Shown: piece by piece, positions 38,121-51,729 of the stretch
Layout: each line of letters starts with the position of its first letter
How positions within the stretch are numbered: the first letter of the stretch is position 1
Assembly (NCBI GenBank): GCA_014338405.1
Contig: JTDE01001585.1
Span: 69,338 to 133,337 of the forward strand
From: Paragonimus skrjabini miyazakii
Lineage: Eukaryota; Platyhelminthes; Trematoda; Plagiorchiida; Troglotrematidae
Direction: 5' to 3'
DNA length: 64,000 bases
Notes under the pieces: generated by a model
Told to the model about the DNA's origin: nothing
The model's database searches: none
Seen by the model: only the letters and a program-made list of their open reading frames with translations
Position numbers and translations under genes: made by a program

Positions 38121-40420
38121 TGGCATTAGTACTGACTGACACACTCTCTTTCAATTCATATTGCCATACCAAACCTTCTATTGCGCATTGGGCTAAGGAC
38201 AACAGATTTCGCCGTTAGTCGCTTCAGTGCTGTGACATGCGCTGAATTCGTTAGATAGTTCTTCCTGAGCGGTAGTTTAGATAGTCATGTGCAGTAACCC
38301 CAAGCGTAGCTTAGTGATAGTTTTGATAACCATCTCACACAAGGTGTAGATAGCTCAGCTGATCAAACAAGTTTTTACCTAACATCCTTCTACAGAATAT
38401 TACCATACTGTGTAAGCTGACGGCATATTGATCAACTGGTGTAACCTTGTGCGAACGTTCAGGTCATCTAAAAACTCACCGAAAAGTAGTGAGAGGCCTG
38501 GTTGGCCTAAGCACAACACCCTAAGGTCCAATTTCTAATAGATGAATAAGCCGATCACTTCAGAGTATAACACCTGTGCTCGCGTTTTGTTTTTTTCATA
38601 TCTAATGGGCAGCGCATATTTTTTATGCGACTAAGATTTTAATTCAAAATTGGTCATACATAAAATATAAACGAAGACCAACATTTGCTCGTGGGTAAGG
38701 TTCAGTAATATTCAGTCAGTATGACGGATACTTAGATTTAGTAAATTCGTCGTTCTTGACTACGCAGCAATGATGCCGTGAACAAAATGGTCGCCCCAGA
38801 GAAGTGTGTCGGAGTTTGAATCCTAGTCGTAATAATGATGCAAGCAAAGGACGTGTTCAAACAATAGTGAAACTGGAGATTACTGCTTCTTTGAACGTTA
38901 GACATAAGTGGTTACGAATGTTGGACTTACCGATAAGTGGCGATTATTTAATATAATCTCATAAGATTATCGACTTGTTTTAGTTACCTCATCCACCCGA
39001 CTTCATCTCCGTTTACACACCTGTGATATCTTGCTGATTAGGTAGGCTCAGGACTATATAAATGCAGACGATGTCGTATCCAATCTTTGAGCCCACATAA
39101 AAACGGGACTGTATTGCGGAACATCTTAGAGATCAACAAGAAATTGCCCGTATGTTAATCTTCGTCATATCTATACAAGTTCCGAACTACTACCAACAAG
39201 ATTTGACCTCCATTATGACCCAATACACCGATGCATAACTGCTTTCGTTATTATATGGTGCAGAGTGTAGGTTGCCCTTTTTAATAAAGTCTTGGCGCTC
39301 TGTGGGTTAACTTAGAAATCGATTTGTTAAAAATTCTTCGACAGTCAGCGAAGGTGATCAAGTTAAGAGTAAATGTTTACTTTTCAGATTTGGTTCTTGT
39401 CGAATGATGGGTGATAATTAGTTATGTGTATATCTGATTCGGGAAGACCCGAGTAATACAAACCATCTTCTCAACTTTATGCCAGTAGTGCACACTACTA
39501 CTTTGCTAACCGTGGAAACTTTTGAAAATAAAATCATGTACAAGTGGATATTCATTAGGATGTTTTAATAAATGTTTCCATCCTCAGTAGTTCCTTAAGA
39601 GGGCGGATGCACAGACAGCTACGTTTGCCCTCAGTCAGCAACTCCGTAGCTCTCCAGGTTCGTTAACACTATCCCAACATGTACATGGTCCATAAAGAAA
39701 TTGCTAACAAATCCTTACAGTGTATCTTAGTGCGAATAGGACACGAGGCTATCAGAATACGATTTTATATGATACACCATTTAAAATGTTACAAAGTGTG
39801 TTCTTATCACATCCTTGACAACTTGACCTTTAAGACTTATTTCAGATTTCTAGAAATAGTATTTTCACTTTACAAAAAGTATAGTAAGGTTCTGTCCGTT
39901 TGTGTATTATTGACAATTTATACTGAGTACGAAATTATATGTAAACAATGTAGTTGTTGCCGGTCATCAGGTTTACCTCGGGGTTGTTTTTCATGTATTT
40001 TACGACTTTCCAACCTAGTGCCATAAAATGACCAGTTATCAGTCCGATTCTTTGTTCACACAAAATGTTTGTACAAGCACAGCTATAATTATCACCCAAA
40101 GACTACATTTACATAGAACTGACTAAGTTTAGCTTACTAACGTAATTGTGAATGATCACGAACTAACTACTCATGAATGATGGTGTGTATTTCTTGACTG
40201 GCGGTTTTACTGCCATCATTAATTGGGTTTTCAGACAATGTGGCACGGACCGTCGGTATTCTAATCACTCTCTTCTATTATTCTGAACGCTGATTCAAAT
40301 TTATTGGAGGTGTACGATGATACTGCACTTGTGAAAACAATTGGAAACAACTTCCAGTCACTGTTTCTTCTTTGAAAAAATTCGAATCAGTTCGTTTCCC
40401 CGATTTACTAAAATAAGCAA
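38121..40420. other. Intronic sequence, nothing recognised
   Basis: A 115-codon plus-strand open frame at 39679-40026 has no motif and AT-rich codons; I read it as chance. A tRNA B-box-like word at 38812-38823 has no matching A-box. Confidence 0.45.
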
Positions 40421-41012
40421 ATGAAAAGACCTAACTAATGTGATGTTCTCCGGTCTAACATATCGTACATTCTGACCACACATGAACATGTAACTAATGT
40501 TAAACATTAAGATAAGGTTCCATAGAGTGGCAGTCATGGCTTGAGGAATTAGACAGACAGATGTGAGAAGAAAAATGGAAAATATGAAGTGCTAACTACC
40601 AGGACAGCCGCAACGTCAACACAAATTGTTTCTAAACAGACAGTGGAGATTTTGATGTCTGATGGTCAAAGCCGACCCAAACTGGAAGATGCGTTTCCGG
40701 TTGTTCTGAAAAATCACATGCATTGCAAACTTTGACTCTGTGTTCTGTTTGGATTGTGTTTTGCTATTGATGACCGTGAGTGCTGTCCGTTGATTTCTAT
40801 ACACGCGTCTGGCGTTTCTATTTACTCCCAGCCACTTGGGAACGTGCTCCTTGATACGAGGAGCCAGCTGACGGTTTGTCTTCATACTGCAGTTACACGA
40901 TGGGAAATTCTATTAGCACCGGCATATTTCCAAAGTTTGAAGGAGACAAGACGAAGTGAGAACTGAATGGTGTTAAGTCCGGACAAAGGCTCAGGAGTTG
41001 TATTGGTGGATA
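40421..41012 (-). repeat. Inverted repeat, left arm (592 bp)
   Basis: Position i pairs with 83074-i in the right arm. The 89-codon endonuclease-tail frame at 40885-40616 (RIKEHVPKWLGV, then RIFQFGSALTIRHQNLHCLF) is identical in protein to that of the right arm. Differences seen are C40775 against its partner at 42299, plus a few at the outer and inner edges. On the plus strand the inner end encodes the RT N-terminus (YFQSLKETRRSEN, stop, VLSPDKGSGVVL). Confidence 0.93.
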
Positions 41013-42175
41013 CAATGGGTCGTGAGGTACTCGTTGGCGTTCGGGGTGTTTGTGTGTGCTTACTTGTAGTGTTAGATTATCTTACATGCGTAGGCTCCGC
41101 GCTCTGTGAAAGAGCGTTTGAACTATTTTTCTTTGATATTGCATAGCACAGAAGCTTTTGAAGTGCATATCCTATTCTGTTTGAACAAGCTTTCTGTCGG
41201 TGGATCTTCCTATCGTGCCATCTGATCTTCGGATGATTAGGATGTCCAAGAACAGAAGCAGCTGTCTACTTCGTTCTCTCTAGTTAGCTTGAGGTTTGGA
41301 TGTGCTTGATTCAACTCCAAGAATAACGCGTTTAAATCATTCTTCGCAACAAAAATAGTCAGGTTGTCGTTTGCGTGACGTTTGTATAGTACTATCTTTG
41401 ACAACCTTTCACATAATGTAAATTCTACCTTTGTTAGGAAAGCAATCAGCTAGAAGTGTACCCAAGGGACTGCCCATTGCAACCCTGCCCACTTACCGGA
41501 AGGCAAACACATGAAAATTGAATTTTACATCATGCGTGTATAGGAGAGTAAATGATTTTAGTTCGGATACCGAATTAGGAAAAAGAGTACTTTTGCTTAG
41601 AAGAAAACTGCAAATGTTATCAACCGTTTCATGCAGCGTAATATTAGTTAATAGGGACATAACATCGAACGAACACATCAGTTTGTTCCGAACACACAAA
41701 CCGTCCACAAGTTCGAAGCTCCCTTCCAACCTGTACTCACTTAAACGTTTACTGACCACTTCCAGCAAATCAGCTAGTCAACAGGCTGACTTATGCTACA
41801 GTGCGCTACACATTGACATTAAGCGCCGAACTGGGATATTCCGCTTGTGGGCCTTTGGCAGTCCACAAATATGCGAAGTGCGTGTGCTCACTAGCATCAA
41901 CAACTTGTATTGTTCGGCAGAAATTACGCCACTTGCTCGAAGTTTTTAAAACCCGTTGTTGATTTCTATTTCTAATTCTTGGATGTTGTCGGGAGTGTCT
42001 TCCGACAGATACGCCTCAGCGTCACTAAGAATTTCAGAGATGTTCTTAATGTATTACTTTTTATCCATCAATACAACTCCTGAGCCTTTGTCCGGACTTA
42101 ACACCATTCAGTTCTCACTTCGTCTTGTCTCCTTCAAACTTTGGAAATATGCCGGTGCTAATAGAATTTCCCATC
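41013..42175 (-). pseudogene. PLE reverse transcriptase, catalytic box degenerated
   Basis: Reading the minus strand from 42175: YFQSLKETRRSEN, stop, VLSPDKGSGVVLMDKK, stop, YIKNISEILSDAEAYL, then CGLPKAHKRNIPVRR at about 41850, MCSFDVMSLLTNITLHETV near 41680 and GRVAMGSPLGTLLAD near 41460. These are the successive motifs of a Penelope-type RT. At 41377-41366 the catalytic box that should read YVDD reads HAND, which removes the first catalytic aspartate. Several stops and frameshifts are present, including one in the FLDIL block near 41230. The sequence is 3'-truncated at the inner edge of the left arm. It is a dead copy. Confidence 0.87.
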
Positions 42176-42653
42176 GTGTAACTGCAGTATGAAGACAAAC
42201 CGTCAGCTGGCTCCTCGTATCAAGGAGCACGTTCCCAAGTGGCTGGGAGTAAATAGAAACGCCAGACGCGTGTATAGAAATCAACGGACAGCACTCACAG
42301 TCATCAATAGCAAAACACAATCCAAACAGAACACAGAGTCAAAGTTTGCAATGCATGTGATTTTTCAGAACAACCGGAAACGCATCTTCCAGTTTGGGTC
42401 GGCTTTGACCATCAGACATCAAAATCTCCACTGTCTGTTTAGAAACAATTTGTGTTGACGTTGCGGCTGTCCTGGTAGTTAGCACTTCATATTTTCCATT
42501 TTTCTTCTCACATCTGTCTGTCTAATTCCTCAAGCCATGACTGCCACTCTATGGAACCTTATCTTAATGTTTAACATTAGTTACATGTTCATGTGTGGTC
42601 AGAATGTACGATATGTTAGACCGGAGAACATCACATTAGTTAGGTCTTCTCAT
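42062..42653 (+). repeat. Inverted repeat, right arm (592 bp)
   Basis: Mirror copy of 40421-41012. The plus strand carries the endonuclease tail (42189-42458). The minus strand from about 42175 inward carries the RT N-terminus, which here runs on into the RT core of the spacer, so this arm holds the original RT junction and the left arm is the derived copy. Confidence 0.93.
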
Positions 42654-45600
42654 CTGGTTACCCAAGTTTCTTTTTCATCTACAATAAAAAATTTACTTAG
42701 TTGCAAACCGACAAACGATATGCAAACAGTCAAAAGTTTGTGGTGTTCATTTTAATAAATCAAATTCATTAAGCACGAATGGTTCAGTCCAAGCAGGTTT
42801 GTATTGTATTTAAAGTTTTTGCTCAAGGCTGGTAGTCTTCCGACGCTAAGAATTTTGCTTTTCAGATGTTCGACAGAATCTTTTACGTTTGCCAGTAAGA
42901 TAACTGTTAGTTATGTTGGACATGGTATAGTTTACACCGGCGTCCTTGTCCTGCAACTGAACAGATCCTCATTTGGGTGATCTACCATTAAGCTGTCATG
43001 TGTTTTGGGATCTGTTTGCGTTGAGCTAAATTTACATAACCAAATTAACGCAAGCAACAACTGATCAACAGAAGAGGTTTGTTTTTCCACATAATGTGAA
43101 CGCTCAGCGACTTTCTGAGTGCAACTAAATCACCAACGTTTCATCCAGAAACAGCTTGGATATCATGCGATTAAACCCGCAACAAAATATGTTCTAATCT
43201 TTCGAGCGTGCAATTAACCCACGCAAGTTTACGAGAAATGGGATATGCGTCACGCATACGCAACAAATTGTTCATATAATCTGGTGAATTTTCACTCGAG
43301 CGTAATTCAGTTTTATCAAAGCATTCCAACCATTTCGTCAGCTGTTCAGTAGAAAACATTTTAAGCAGTGAATCTCTAAGAATACACCACACAGTGCAGT
43401 TTATTTCTGGTCCGATAGAAGTTGCACACGAAATGTTAATACAACCAATCGGACAGCTTCTAAGCAGTTTGCCCCAATGACCACCAACTTAATGACGTGC
43501 AGCTGGTTGGATCATACTGGAGATAATAAGTATCACGAATGCGGAGGAGGTAAACCCATAAACCGTGAATAAGTGTCAAAATTTTTATCAAGATAACTAA
43601 AAATTGCACTACGAGTCGCGATATTTGGTGTTACGCGGAGATTTTATGAATGCCTTTTATCGGTTGTTACTCGTTCTTTTCTCGTAGTCTCAAATCGGTT
43701 AGCCATTTGTGGTTGTTCATCAAACTAGTAAGCTCATATTAGGATTGTAGAACAGCTTCATGGAGTTCTTATAAGCAATTCATTTCAGTGACTACTACAG
43801 ACACGGTAGACATCTGTTTATTTCTTGTTGTGTCTCATGAGCACAAAAGCGTGGGGGACATCTAACCCGTAACCTGATCTGGGGCTGTGATTACTGCTTG
43901 CTAGGTTGAATGTCAAACACATGTGACTAACGAATTTTACTAAGTAAGTTGGGGGAGTACAACCTCCGAAGAAAGTGGAAAATTCGTCCGACTATTCTCA
44001 ACTTGGGGTCGATCATCTAGAGTTAAACGTTGCATACCAACTTCATCTGACATCTGTATCACTCGAACCACAATGAGTTTATATTTCAAGAACAAAAAAA
44101 AGAAGTATATCGATTTATCAATGAATAACGCAGCTCAGAGTTATCAGTCGGATTAAGTTGGCCTAATCACTTTTTCTGTACAAGTTTTACTGAAGATTAG
44201 GTATGAGAAAAAGATCGTTCACCACTGTTCCCGAATGTTTGCCTGCTCCATGTGTAACCTGTATGTAATCAATGAACATCTGTTCAAACGGTCAGCCATC
44301 GATTACAGCAAGCGTATGCAAATTGGAGGGAAAAGTTGCAATCACACCTCACGTCCTATTAACAACTTTCTATAACAACATAACCCCCATTAGGTGGATA
44401 TTTTTCCCCCGAAAACGTACGATTGTAATTTTCCCCATGCGTTATAAAAAATTAGCCTATTGCTATGCTAACATCCAGGCGGAATAGGAGGAAAAACTGC
44501 TCAACAATGATGCAACGATGCACACGTGCTGATTTACGCATGAACTACCGAATCGCACAGCAAGGTGCTTCTCCAACCTGTTCAGTGAATGCCAACTTGG
44601 TTTGGTAGTGAAAATGACAGAAAATTACCTGACGTTGCTACACGCATTGAATATCTTAAACTCCGTGGGTCAGTAATTCTTTGATATTTTTACTAAACCC
44701 TGCCACGTTATACAGGATGTAGCCCAGTGTTCTGGTTGTAGATGTATTCATTCTATTCTGCTTTATAAGTATATTTTATGACACGATGAAAAATTCCTAC
44801 AGAACCCTCAGATCTTACGAAGGCACTCGGACTAGCTCCAATACATATCGGGTCGTTTCCCTGACCTCAAAATAATAAACCATCCTACGTGAAAATGAAG
44901 CTAGCCCATACTCGAGCGATTCGATGATTTGTGTTTTGAAATTTGACGCACCAAATTCATCATCCAGTGTTTTACAACTGTGTTACAACTGAGTTGACTC
45001 GTCGTCTTTCGTACCTATACTGCTAAGTATTGTGTTTGTAAAACTTTCAAAACCTAACTGTGCTGGTGCCATCCAAAGAATTGTAACTCCAAAAACAGTT
45101 GACTCAATTAAGTTGAAAACACACCTCATATTTATTCATTAACTCGAGAAAGCTCCCGACCATTTTTATCACTTATGTGTAGGCTCAAATTGATCGCGAA
45201 GTAAATCTCGAATACCAAAATTTGAGCAGATTGTGTTACGCATATTGGATGACCATTCAAATTAATCAATTACGGACGTCAGACTGCTAAATAGTAATGC
45301 GTTGTAAATTGTACGTTGAATCTACGAGTGATCATACGAATCTGATAAGGATTGCGAACATCTCAGTGTTAATAAAATATAAATCTTTTTGACTGGAGGT
45401 GGAAACAACCACGACAGAAGCTGGCTGTGTGCTTCAGGCACAAACAAATTCTACATTTCATTGTTGTATAGTTAACCTGCTGGAGTTGAAATACCCCAAA
45501 AATCGTTCTAGACCCACGTCTTTTCGCGTGCCGTCGAACCATTTTAAGGTTTCTTTTTGTCACAATTGTTTAAATTCATTAAAAAAGGATTTTTCTATAA

Positions 45601-48600
45601 TAACTGGTAGAACATGATTTTAATTTGACTTATTGTTACAACTGAGGACGCTGATGCCAAATATCGATGTCAAATGACTAGTCCAACAAAATTGTTGCTA
45701 TCTGTCATAATTCATTACTTTGCTTCCGGCTGTCAATAAGTTATGAGCAGACACTATTCTATCAGTTATACTGTACAGTCATATCAGTATCCAAACCAGA
45801 TTTGATCAGTGAATGATTAATGTATTACCGATAACCGGTGCGGCAGCTATGATGATTTAGAAAAAGAAAACAATTCAGAACAGTCTGAACTTTGGCTAAA
45901 TTCGCATGAAAGATAGAACCAGTATGCTTGAATGCGGCCACTGCTTTGCCGAGTGAGCTACGAAGTCGGATTGAAAGCCGAGAAATTTCACACTTGTGGT
46001 CAGTTGACAGCCTAACCCACTATGTTTCATATAAAATCTACCAAATTACCCAGGATGTTATCCAAGAAGAAATTTTCAATAAGTTCACGCTGGAATCCAC
46101 CAACGCTACCGATGAGCATTGAAATTACATCACTGAACTGTATAATTTGAAACCCGGCAAAAATATAATTGATTTACCTATCAGTACATTTCGTGGACTA
46201 CCTGCCTGTCTACACAATATTTCGTTCATGTCCATCAATAATCAATGACAGTTTAATAAATGAATTTGTCCGTTTTCGTTTTATTATCCGGAATAATTAG
46301 AATATGACCGACACTACAAGCTACTTAGTTTTGCCTTAAACTGAGTTTGTCTTCAGAGGGTTCACTGCAATCACTTTTCCACGCAAATTGGCTTATATAA
46401 AGAGTATCATAAACTCAGGTTTCATACTTGTAGCGGCTCATCATTTTTCTCTTCTTTCTACCACCTCCACTTCAAAATGACTGATAACACTTTCTGGTGT
46501 AACTAAAATACTTCTCAATGTTAGGTTAAGAGATATTCGTGGGATTACACGGTGTTTCCGTCTGTCTACAGATTGGGCAAACTTAGGCAGATCTCACTGG
46601 AGTAGTGAGACACAAGGTAGAAATCGAAACTTCGCAATACAGTTCTGACACAACTCAAGGGTTTAAAATAACAAACAATTTAAACTAGTTGGTTTATTAA
46701 ACGCTATTAGATCGCGGTAGCTGCAACATACTGGGGCAACTGAGAGAAGAGATCTAGCTAGCATAGAAAACATGCTCCACTTTGGTAAACATAGTTTCAT
46801 TTTCCCGGCGGCCTAACATGGGCGTTTGCTACTTGTGAACGGAACTGAGGAGATATTTTCGTGTTTTTTCTTAGTTATCACAGTGTATTTTGTTCATTTT
46901 TAGTTATCTACCTATGCGCACTTCGAATATGTACTGTATGCCCCACAAGCTGTTTGTCATCGCCTATTCGAATATCTCCCTCAAAAGAGCCCATTCGTGA
47001 TATGCATCCTATGTTCAAACTTCCAGTGAAAACTCTATCATCACATCTTTGAAATAAACGTGTTCAGTGCTAATCCGTTGACTCAGAAAGTCATACCGAG
47101 ACGCACAATATGAGTCATTTAATAATCATAGTGGAAAACGCGATATTTACTCCGACAATTGTAATTACGTTAACTGATAATTGGCAATTAGCGATTAATA
47201 ATAATACGGTTTAATGCATGCAGCGTATAATATGCACGTAATATAACAATATAATTATTGGTCGATAAATGTTGCAACAATAATGACAATTAGCCGTAGT
47301 TAGTAGTATTTCATTGATACCCTTAAAGACACTAAGATTCACAAATGTGTACAGGAAAGAGAACAATTCAACTCTCAGACATTCCTCTCGACCAGTTGAT
47401 CGGAATGTGAAAACTGAGTGGGCAGTTTTGAAGTGTAATTGTGTGAAAATGTATGAGAACGAATAGAATTTGAGGAAAACCAATTAAATGTGGCATGCTG
47501 GCATAGGACTTTTAAGTAAACTGAGGTAGTGTTGTGTTGCAACTGTTAAACACATTTACGCACAGATAGATGGCAAGATCGAGCAAACTCAAAGAAAGAC
47601 AGACACACATACGATGATCTGCAGAAGTGCATTAGGGTGATAGACAAGAAAGTCGTTTTGATGATTGATCTTCTGTGATATTCTAATCGTATGACAATCT
47701 AAAGATCTCAACCGAGTCATCTATGAACGTCCCACAACGGACAGACTATTACATAAAGCATTTTTTGCACACTCAACAATTCATCCATGTAAAACGTAAG
47801 ACTAAGAAAATGACTTCCTAACTGTCTGTTGCTGGTTGACAAGGGCATCCAGCTATAATGCTTATGTGTACGGGATTCTGTGAGTTAGGACAAAGTTTTT
47901 TATCTGATGCTTGTAGTTTGATTGCAGTAGATATTATATTGCCAGCCTGTCAGAGTATGAATTAATTAGGTTGAAAGCTTGACGGTGAAAATAGATTTTA
48001 TTATTAGATGAAAAGTGGGGAATTCACCCTGTATGAGTCCTTCTTGGTGTGACCTGGTTAACTGTAGCACATCTTAAATAATCTTGGTTGACTGCTGTTG
48101 GTAACCGTGCTTTCAAGGCCCTCAACATTAACCTGTTCAGAATCCATCATATTAACTACCCTTAGCAGATGCTACCTGATGCGTTAGAACAGAGCAGAAC
48201 GCAACCGAACCATGTAGGTTGGTGTTAATTAATGTAAAAAGAAAACCAAATTTTGCCCCACACTTTGTTGATCAGGTTTCCTCTTTTTTGCCTTCACCTT
48301 TTAAGTCCAAGGTAAGGTAAAAGTTAACCACATAATGCACTTTAGATGATTTATATCAAGAATTAAGTCAGCACGCGAAAGGCGCGTAGTTTAAGTTTTC
48401 CACGTTGAAACCATGCCGTACGTACTGCACCGCTATCCCTGATAGCCAAAGGTATGAAATCCAAAAATATTGTTGATGTTATTTTTGTCATTCAGTTAGA
48501 GACCTTCAAAGGTATCTTAAAATGAAGTAACGTTAGCCTGCCCGTTTTAATAACGTTGCTGGTAAGATATTCACCAATCACTCTACAGTACCACAAGATA

Positions 48601-51600
48601 ATCCTACATTATTCCGCTTGTTTTCAAAATATATGGTCAAAATCAATAATATCTCATACGCCAATATTTGAAGTCACCACTAACCAACATACCCGGAACT
48701 GTCCTATTACCGATCCTTCATTCAGTTTGGAATGCTTAGGGTGGTTTTCCCATTTAAAAAAAACTAGTAGTGTTTCATTCGTATTATTCTAAAATATTTG
48801 ATACACCGTCTGGACTTGCAGCTAACAAGCGATTGACAAATAGCTGGATTTAATTTCAAACTAACTTTTGTTCCACACTGTTAGAATGCACAGTCTGGAT
48901 GCTTTTCTGCTGTTATTGTAAATCGGTCAATTTGAATTTTATCCAGATTTGTTGGCTGTTTTGATTCAGTCACAAAATTGTACCTCTAAATATCGGGGCG
49001 TTTCTAAAATAGCCCTTGGCCATTTCAGAATTTATGTTTGCAGTTCCCACATTTTGCAGACTGATCCAGGCTGACTTTTCCTCGCAATCAAACGGCAGGT
49101 ATTTCAACTGATGAGTTCAGTGAAACCAGTATCCAACTCCACCTGAGTGACAGCATGATAGGAAACGCCCTCCTCACCTTCTGAAATGTCAGCAAAATAG
49201 TTTTGTGAAGTGTCCATAGTATAGTTCTCCTCGAATGGTTTAAGTAAATTGCCCGCCTAATTTCTCGCGCTTCTTGACTTCCTCTGGAAGTCTGTAGGAT
49301 GGTTCCATATTCAACCGGTTCATCTGATCGCCGAGATGTCCTTCTATATTAACTCGAATTAGTGCTCCTTAGTAAATGATGAGCAAAAATGTTGATCCTT
49401 TCAGAAATATGGTGAACTTGCCTTGTGTATATCTTCAACTTCAAAACAGTCCCTTTTCCATTTGTGATTAGGTACCCAACAATAGTATGGCAAGATACAT
49501 GTCGTCATCCATAATCACTACTTACTAGTAGATATAGTCAACACAAGATCACCCGCAGTAATGGGATCTTTCCGACTTTCAAATGTTCCTTACATACGTA
49601 AACTGCAAAAACTTAACATATACATATAATACCTCAGTGGAGTAATGAGCTGTATGCGACTAAAACATTTTTAATGAACTTAGAATGAAACATTTCAAGA
49701 TACAATAACTAGAAATAATGCTTACTTCTGTTACACGAAGCGTTACCAAACCAGAACTTGTAGTTACAAACCTGGCTTACTAGTAGTCTTGTGGTAGTGT
49801 TTATAGACAGTAGAATTTAATTAATCTGGTATTGAGATATCTGCATTTTCGTGAAACTTGATGAACTATTTAAGCACAAACAAAAGTACCTATTGAAGTT
49901 GCAATACTGACAGTGTTTAACTAGTTTTCTCGAAATTCATAATCAGGTAAAATATTCCGGGGATTCAGAAAGAAATGTAGACGTATGATATATATTTTAA
50001 AATTTTTTCATACATTATTGTATTGCTGTAGAATGTCTCCTGCATTCAGATTTTTACCATTTAATTATATTCTCACACATCTGTCACGCGTATTTGAGTA
50101 GTTTCCTCTTTCAAGTATTTTAATGCTTGTTTTGTTGCAAATTCTGATTGCCCGTGATCATTTCACTATTTCAATTACCAAACACACACCATATTGTTTT
50201 ATTTTACACTGCCCCGAAAGAAGCATTGAAAGAACTACGAAACTAATAGTTACGCTGAAATCCATATTAGAAGTTACATAGAAACTGCCAATCGTTAGCA
50301 ACAATTTTTGAGCGATCAATTGAAAATCCGTAAGAAAAGTGAGCGAGGGCATTTTTGGAGATATCTGGTCAAATAGACACAAGATGCTTTATCAAATTGG
50401 TTGCGTATTGTTGCAGTGATATTATGCTGTGAGAGCATTTAGTCAAGTTGTGTTAGTGAATGGAGAAGCGCTCATATTTTAAGCTATCAACTTTGTCAGA
50501 CACTCTATCCAAGTGAATCCGAACGAAGAAAATGATATGGGTTGGTTGAACAATTTAAGGGAACATCAAGAAGTTGTATCCAGGCAAATAGCGAGGTTTG
50601 TTTGTCATAAGAATAAATTTGTTGCTCAAGGTTTTTTTTACTAAGTATTTAACATATAATATTCTAACTTGCAATATGAACTACTTTCTTTGTTGAAATT
50701 GAAAGAAAAATTGGCCCCTGAAAAAGGATAAAATCCACTTTGGGGAAAACATCTTATGGACACTGGTTTACAATTATCGCCTGAAAATATATTTCGATAA
50801 TTCGTAAAGTCTCCAGATCCGATGCACCAAACGTGGCTTACACATTTTATAACCAGTTGAGCAAATTAAAAACATGGATGATAAATAGTATTTCCACTAA
50901 ATGTTTGTTCATTACATCAGCAAGCAAGGAATCTTGAAATCAAGATAACTTTTGTTCCCTGCCGATCTACAACACATCCGCAATTGATTAGATGGATAAG
51001 CGTGGAACTGTATATTTTTGGACCTGGTACAACGTTTGAAACTCAACCGCTGCAGTCGCATAACTCTAATGCGATGGAAAACCAATGCACTAGACGTGTT
51101 GTGAAGCGTGTGTCGAAAAACACCATTTTTTTACTGGAATGTATGTAATCGACTGACATCAAATTTTGTCCCACCTAACACGATTTTACCTACGATTGAA
51201 GCGGCGTCAAAGAAGGAAATCAATGAAACGTTTAAACACTACAGCACAAATTCAAAAAAAAAAATCAAATTCATGGTTTTAGTTCCGGTTTAGTTTTCTC
51301 ATCACACGAAGAAATGATTCAAGCGTTATATACCACTAATTTATTTGTACAGCTACATAAAGATCTTCAAAAACATCCCTTTCCTACTAAACTTCTTGAA
51401 GGTTATCTACATGTACACATATCCAAAGGATTGATCAACTAAATAATTGACTCTGTCAGATGGCGTAAATAAAACTATTTTAATTAGAAATTGCACTACA
51501 TCGATTTTTGTCTGTTGACACGAAGGGAGCTTTGTGTCATTTCGTCTTTGTTTTTTGTGTTTTGGTAGTGGGTAGATTTTTCGCAGTCGTGAAATTTTGT

Positions 51601-51729
51601 CAATCCCCGAGAAACTGGATAGGCTGCAATAGTACATTAGTGTGGTTCTAGATTAACACAGCTGGACTCGGTTAAAGTGGTCAAACGATTCAGAATGGGA
51701 TCGATTTTGATGATTATTCCGGGATTTAG
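42654..51729. other. Intronic sequence, nothing recognised
   Basis: About 9 kb of AT-rich intron. Open frames of 60-90 codons occur on both strands at the density expected by chance and show no domain pattern. Short A/T runs and degenerate aat/att repeats occur (for example near 47195-47215). No element ends were recognised. Confidence 0.45.

Larger units (their letters stand above)
40421..42653 (-). mobile_element. Rearranged Penelope-like element with 592-bp inverted arms
   Basis: Two near-identical 592-bp arms in opposite orientation flank about 1.05 kb. Inside each arm the endonuclease end of the element reads outward, and the N-terminal RT segment reads inward from the other strand, so the two ends of the element are joined head to head. 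The central part carries the RT core on the minus strand, continuing from the right arm. This PLE family differs from those at 11.5 and 22 kb. Confidence 0.88.

Noticed and set aside
38812..38823. GAGTTTGAATCC resembles a tRNA B-box, possible SINE
   Set aside because: No A-box or cloverleaf at the right distance and no poly-A or tail repeat recognised.
39679..40026. 115-codon open frame on the plus strand
   Set aside because: No motif, AT-rich codons, no splice or start context, and length within chance expectation for this much AT-rich sequence.
40754..40966. Plus-strand frame in the left inverted arm that looks like an independent small gene
   Set aside because: Most of it is antisense to the PLE endonuclease tail; only its end is the inward-reading RT N-terminus of the rearranged element.
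49108..49125. CTGATGAG...GAAA, a perfect pair of hammerhead core strands
   Set aside because: The segment between them gives at best G-U pairs for helix II, and I find no helix III or helix I partner on either side; not in a PLE tail.
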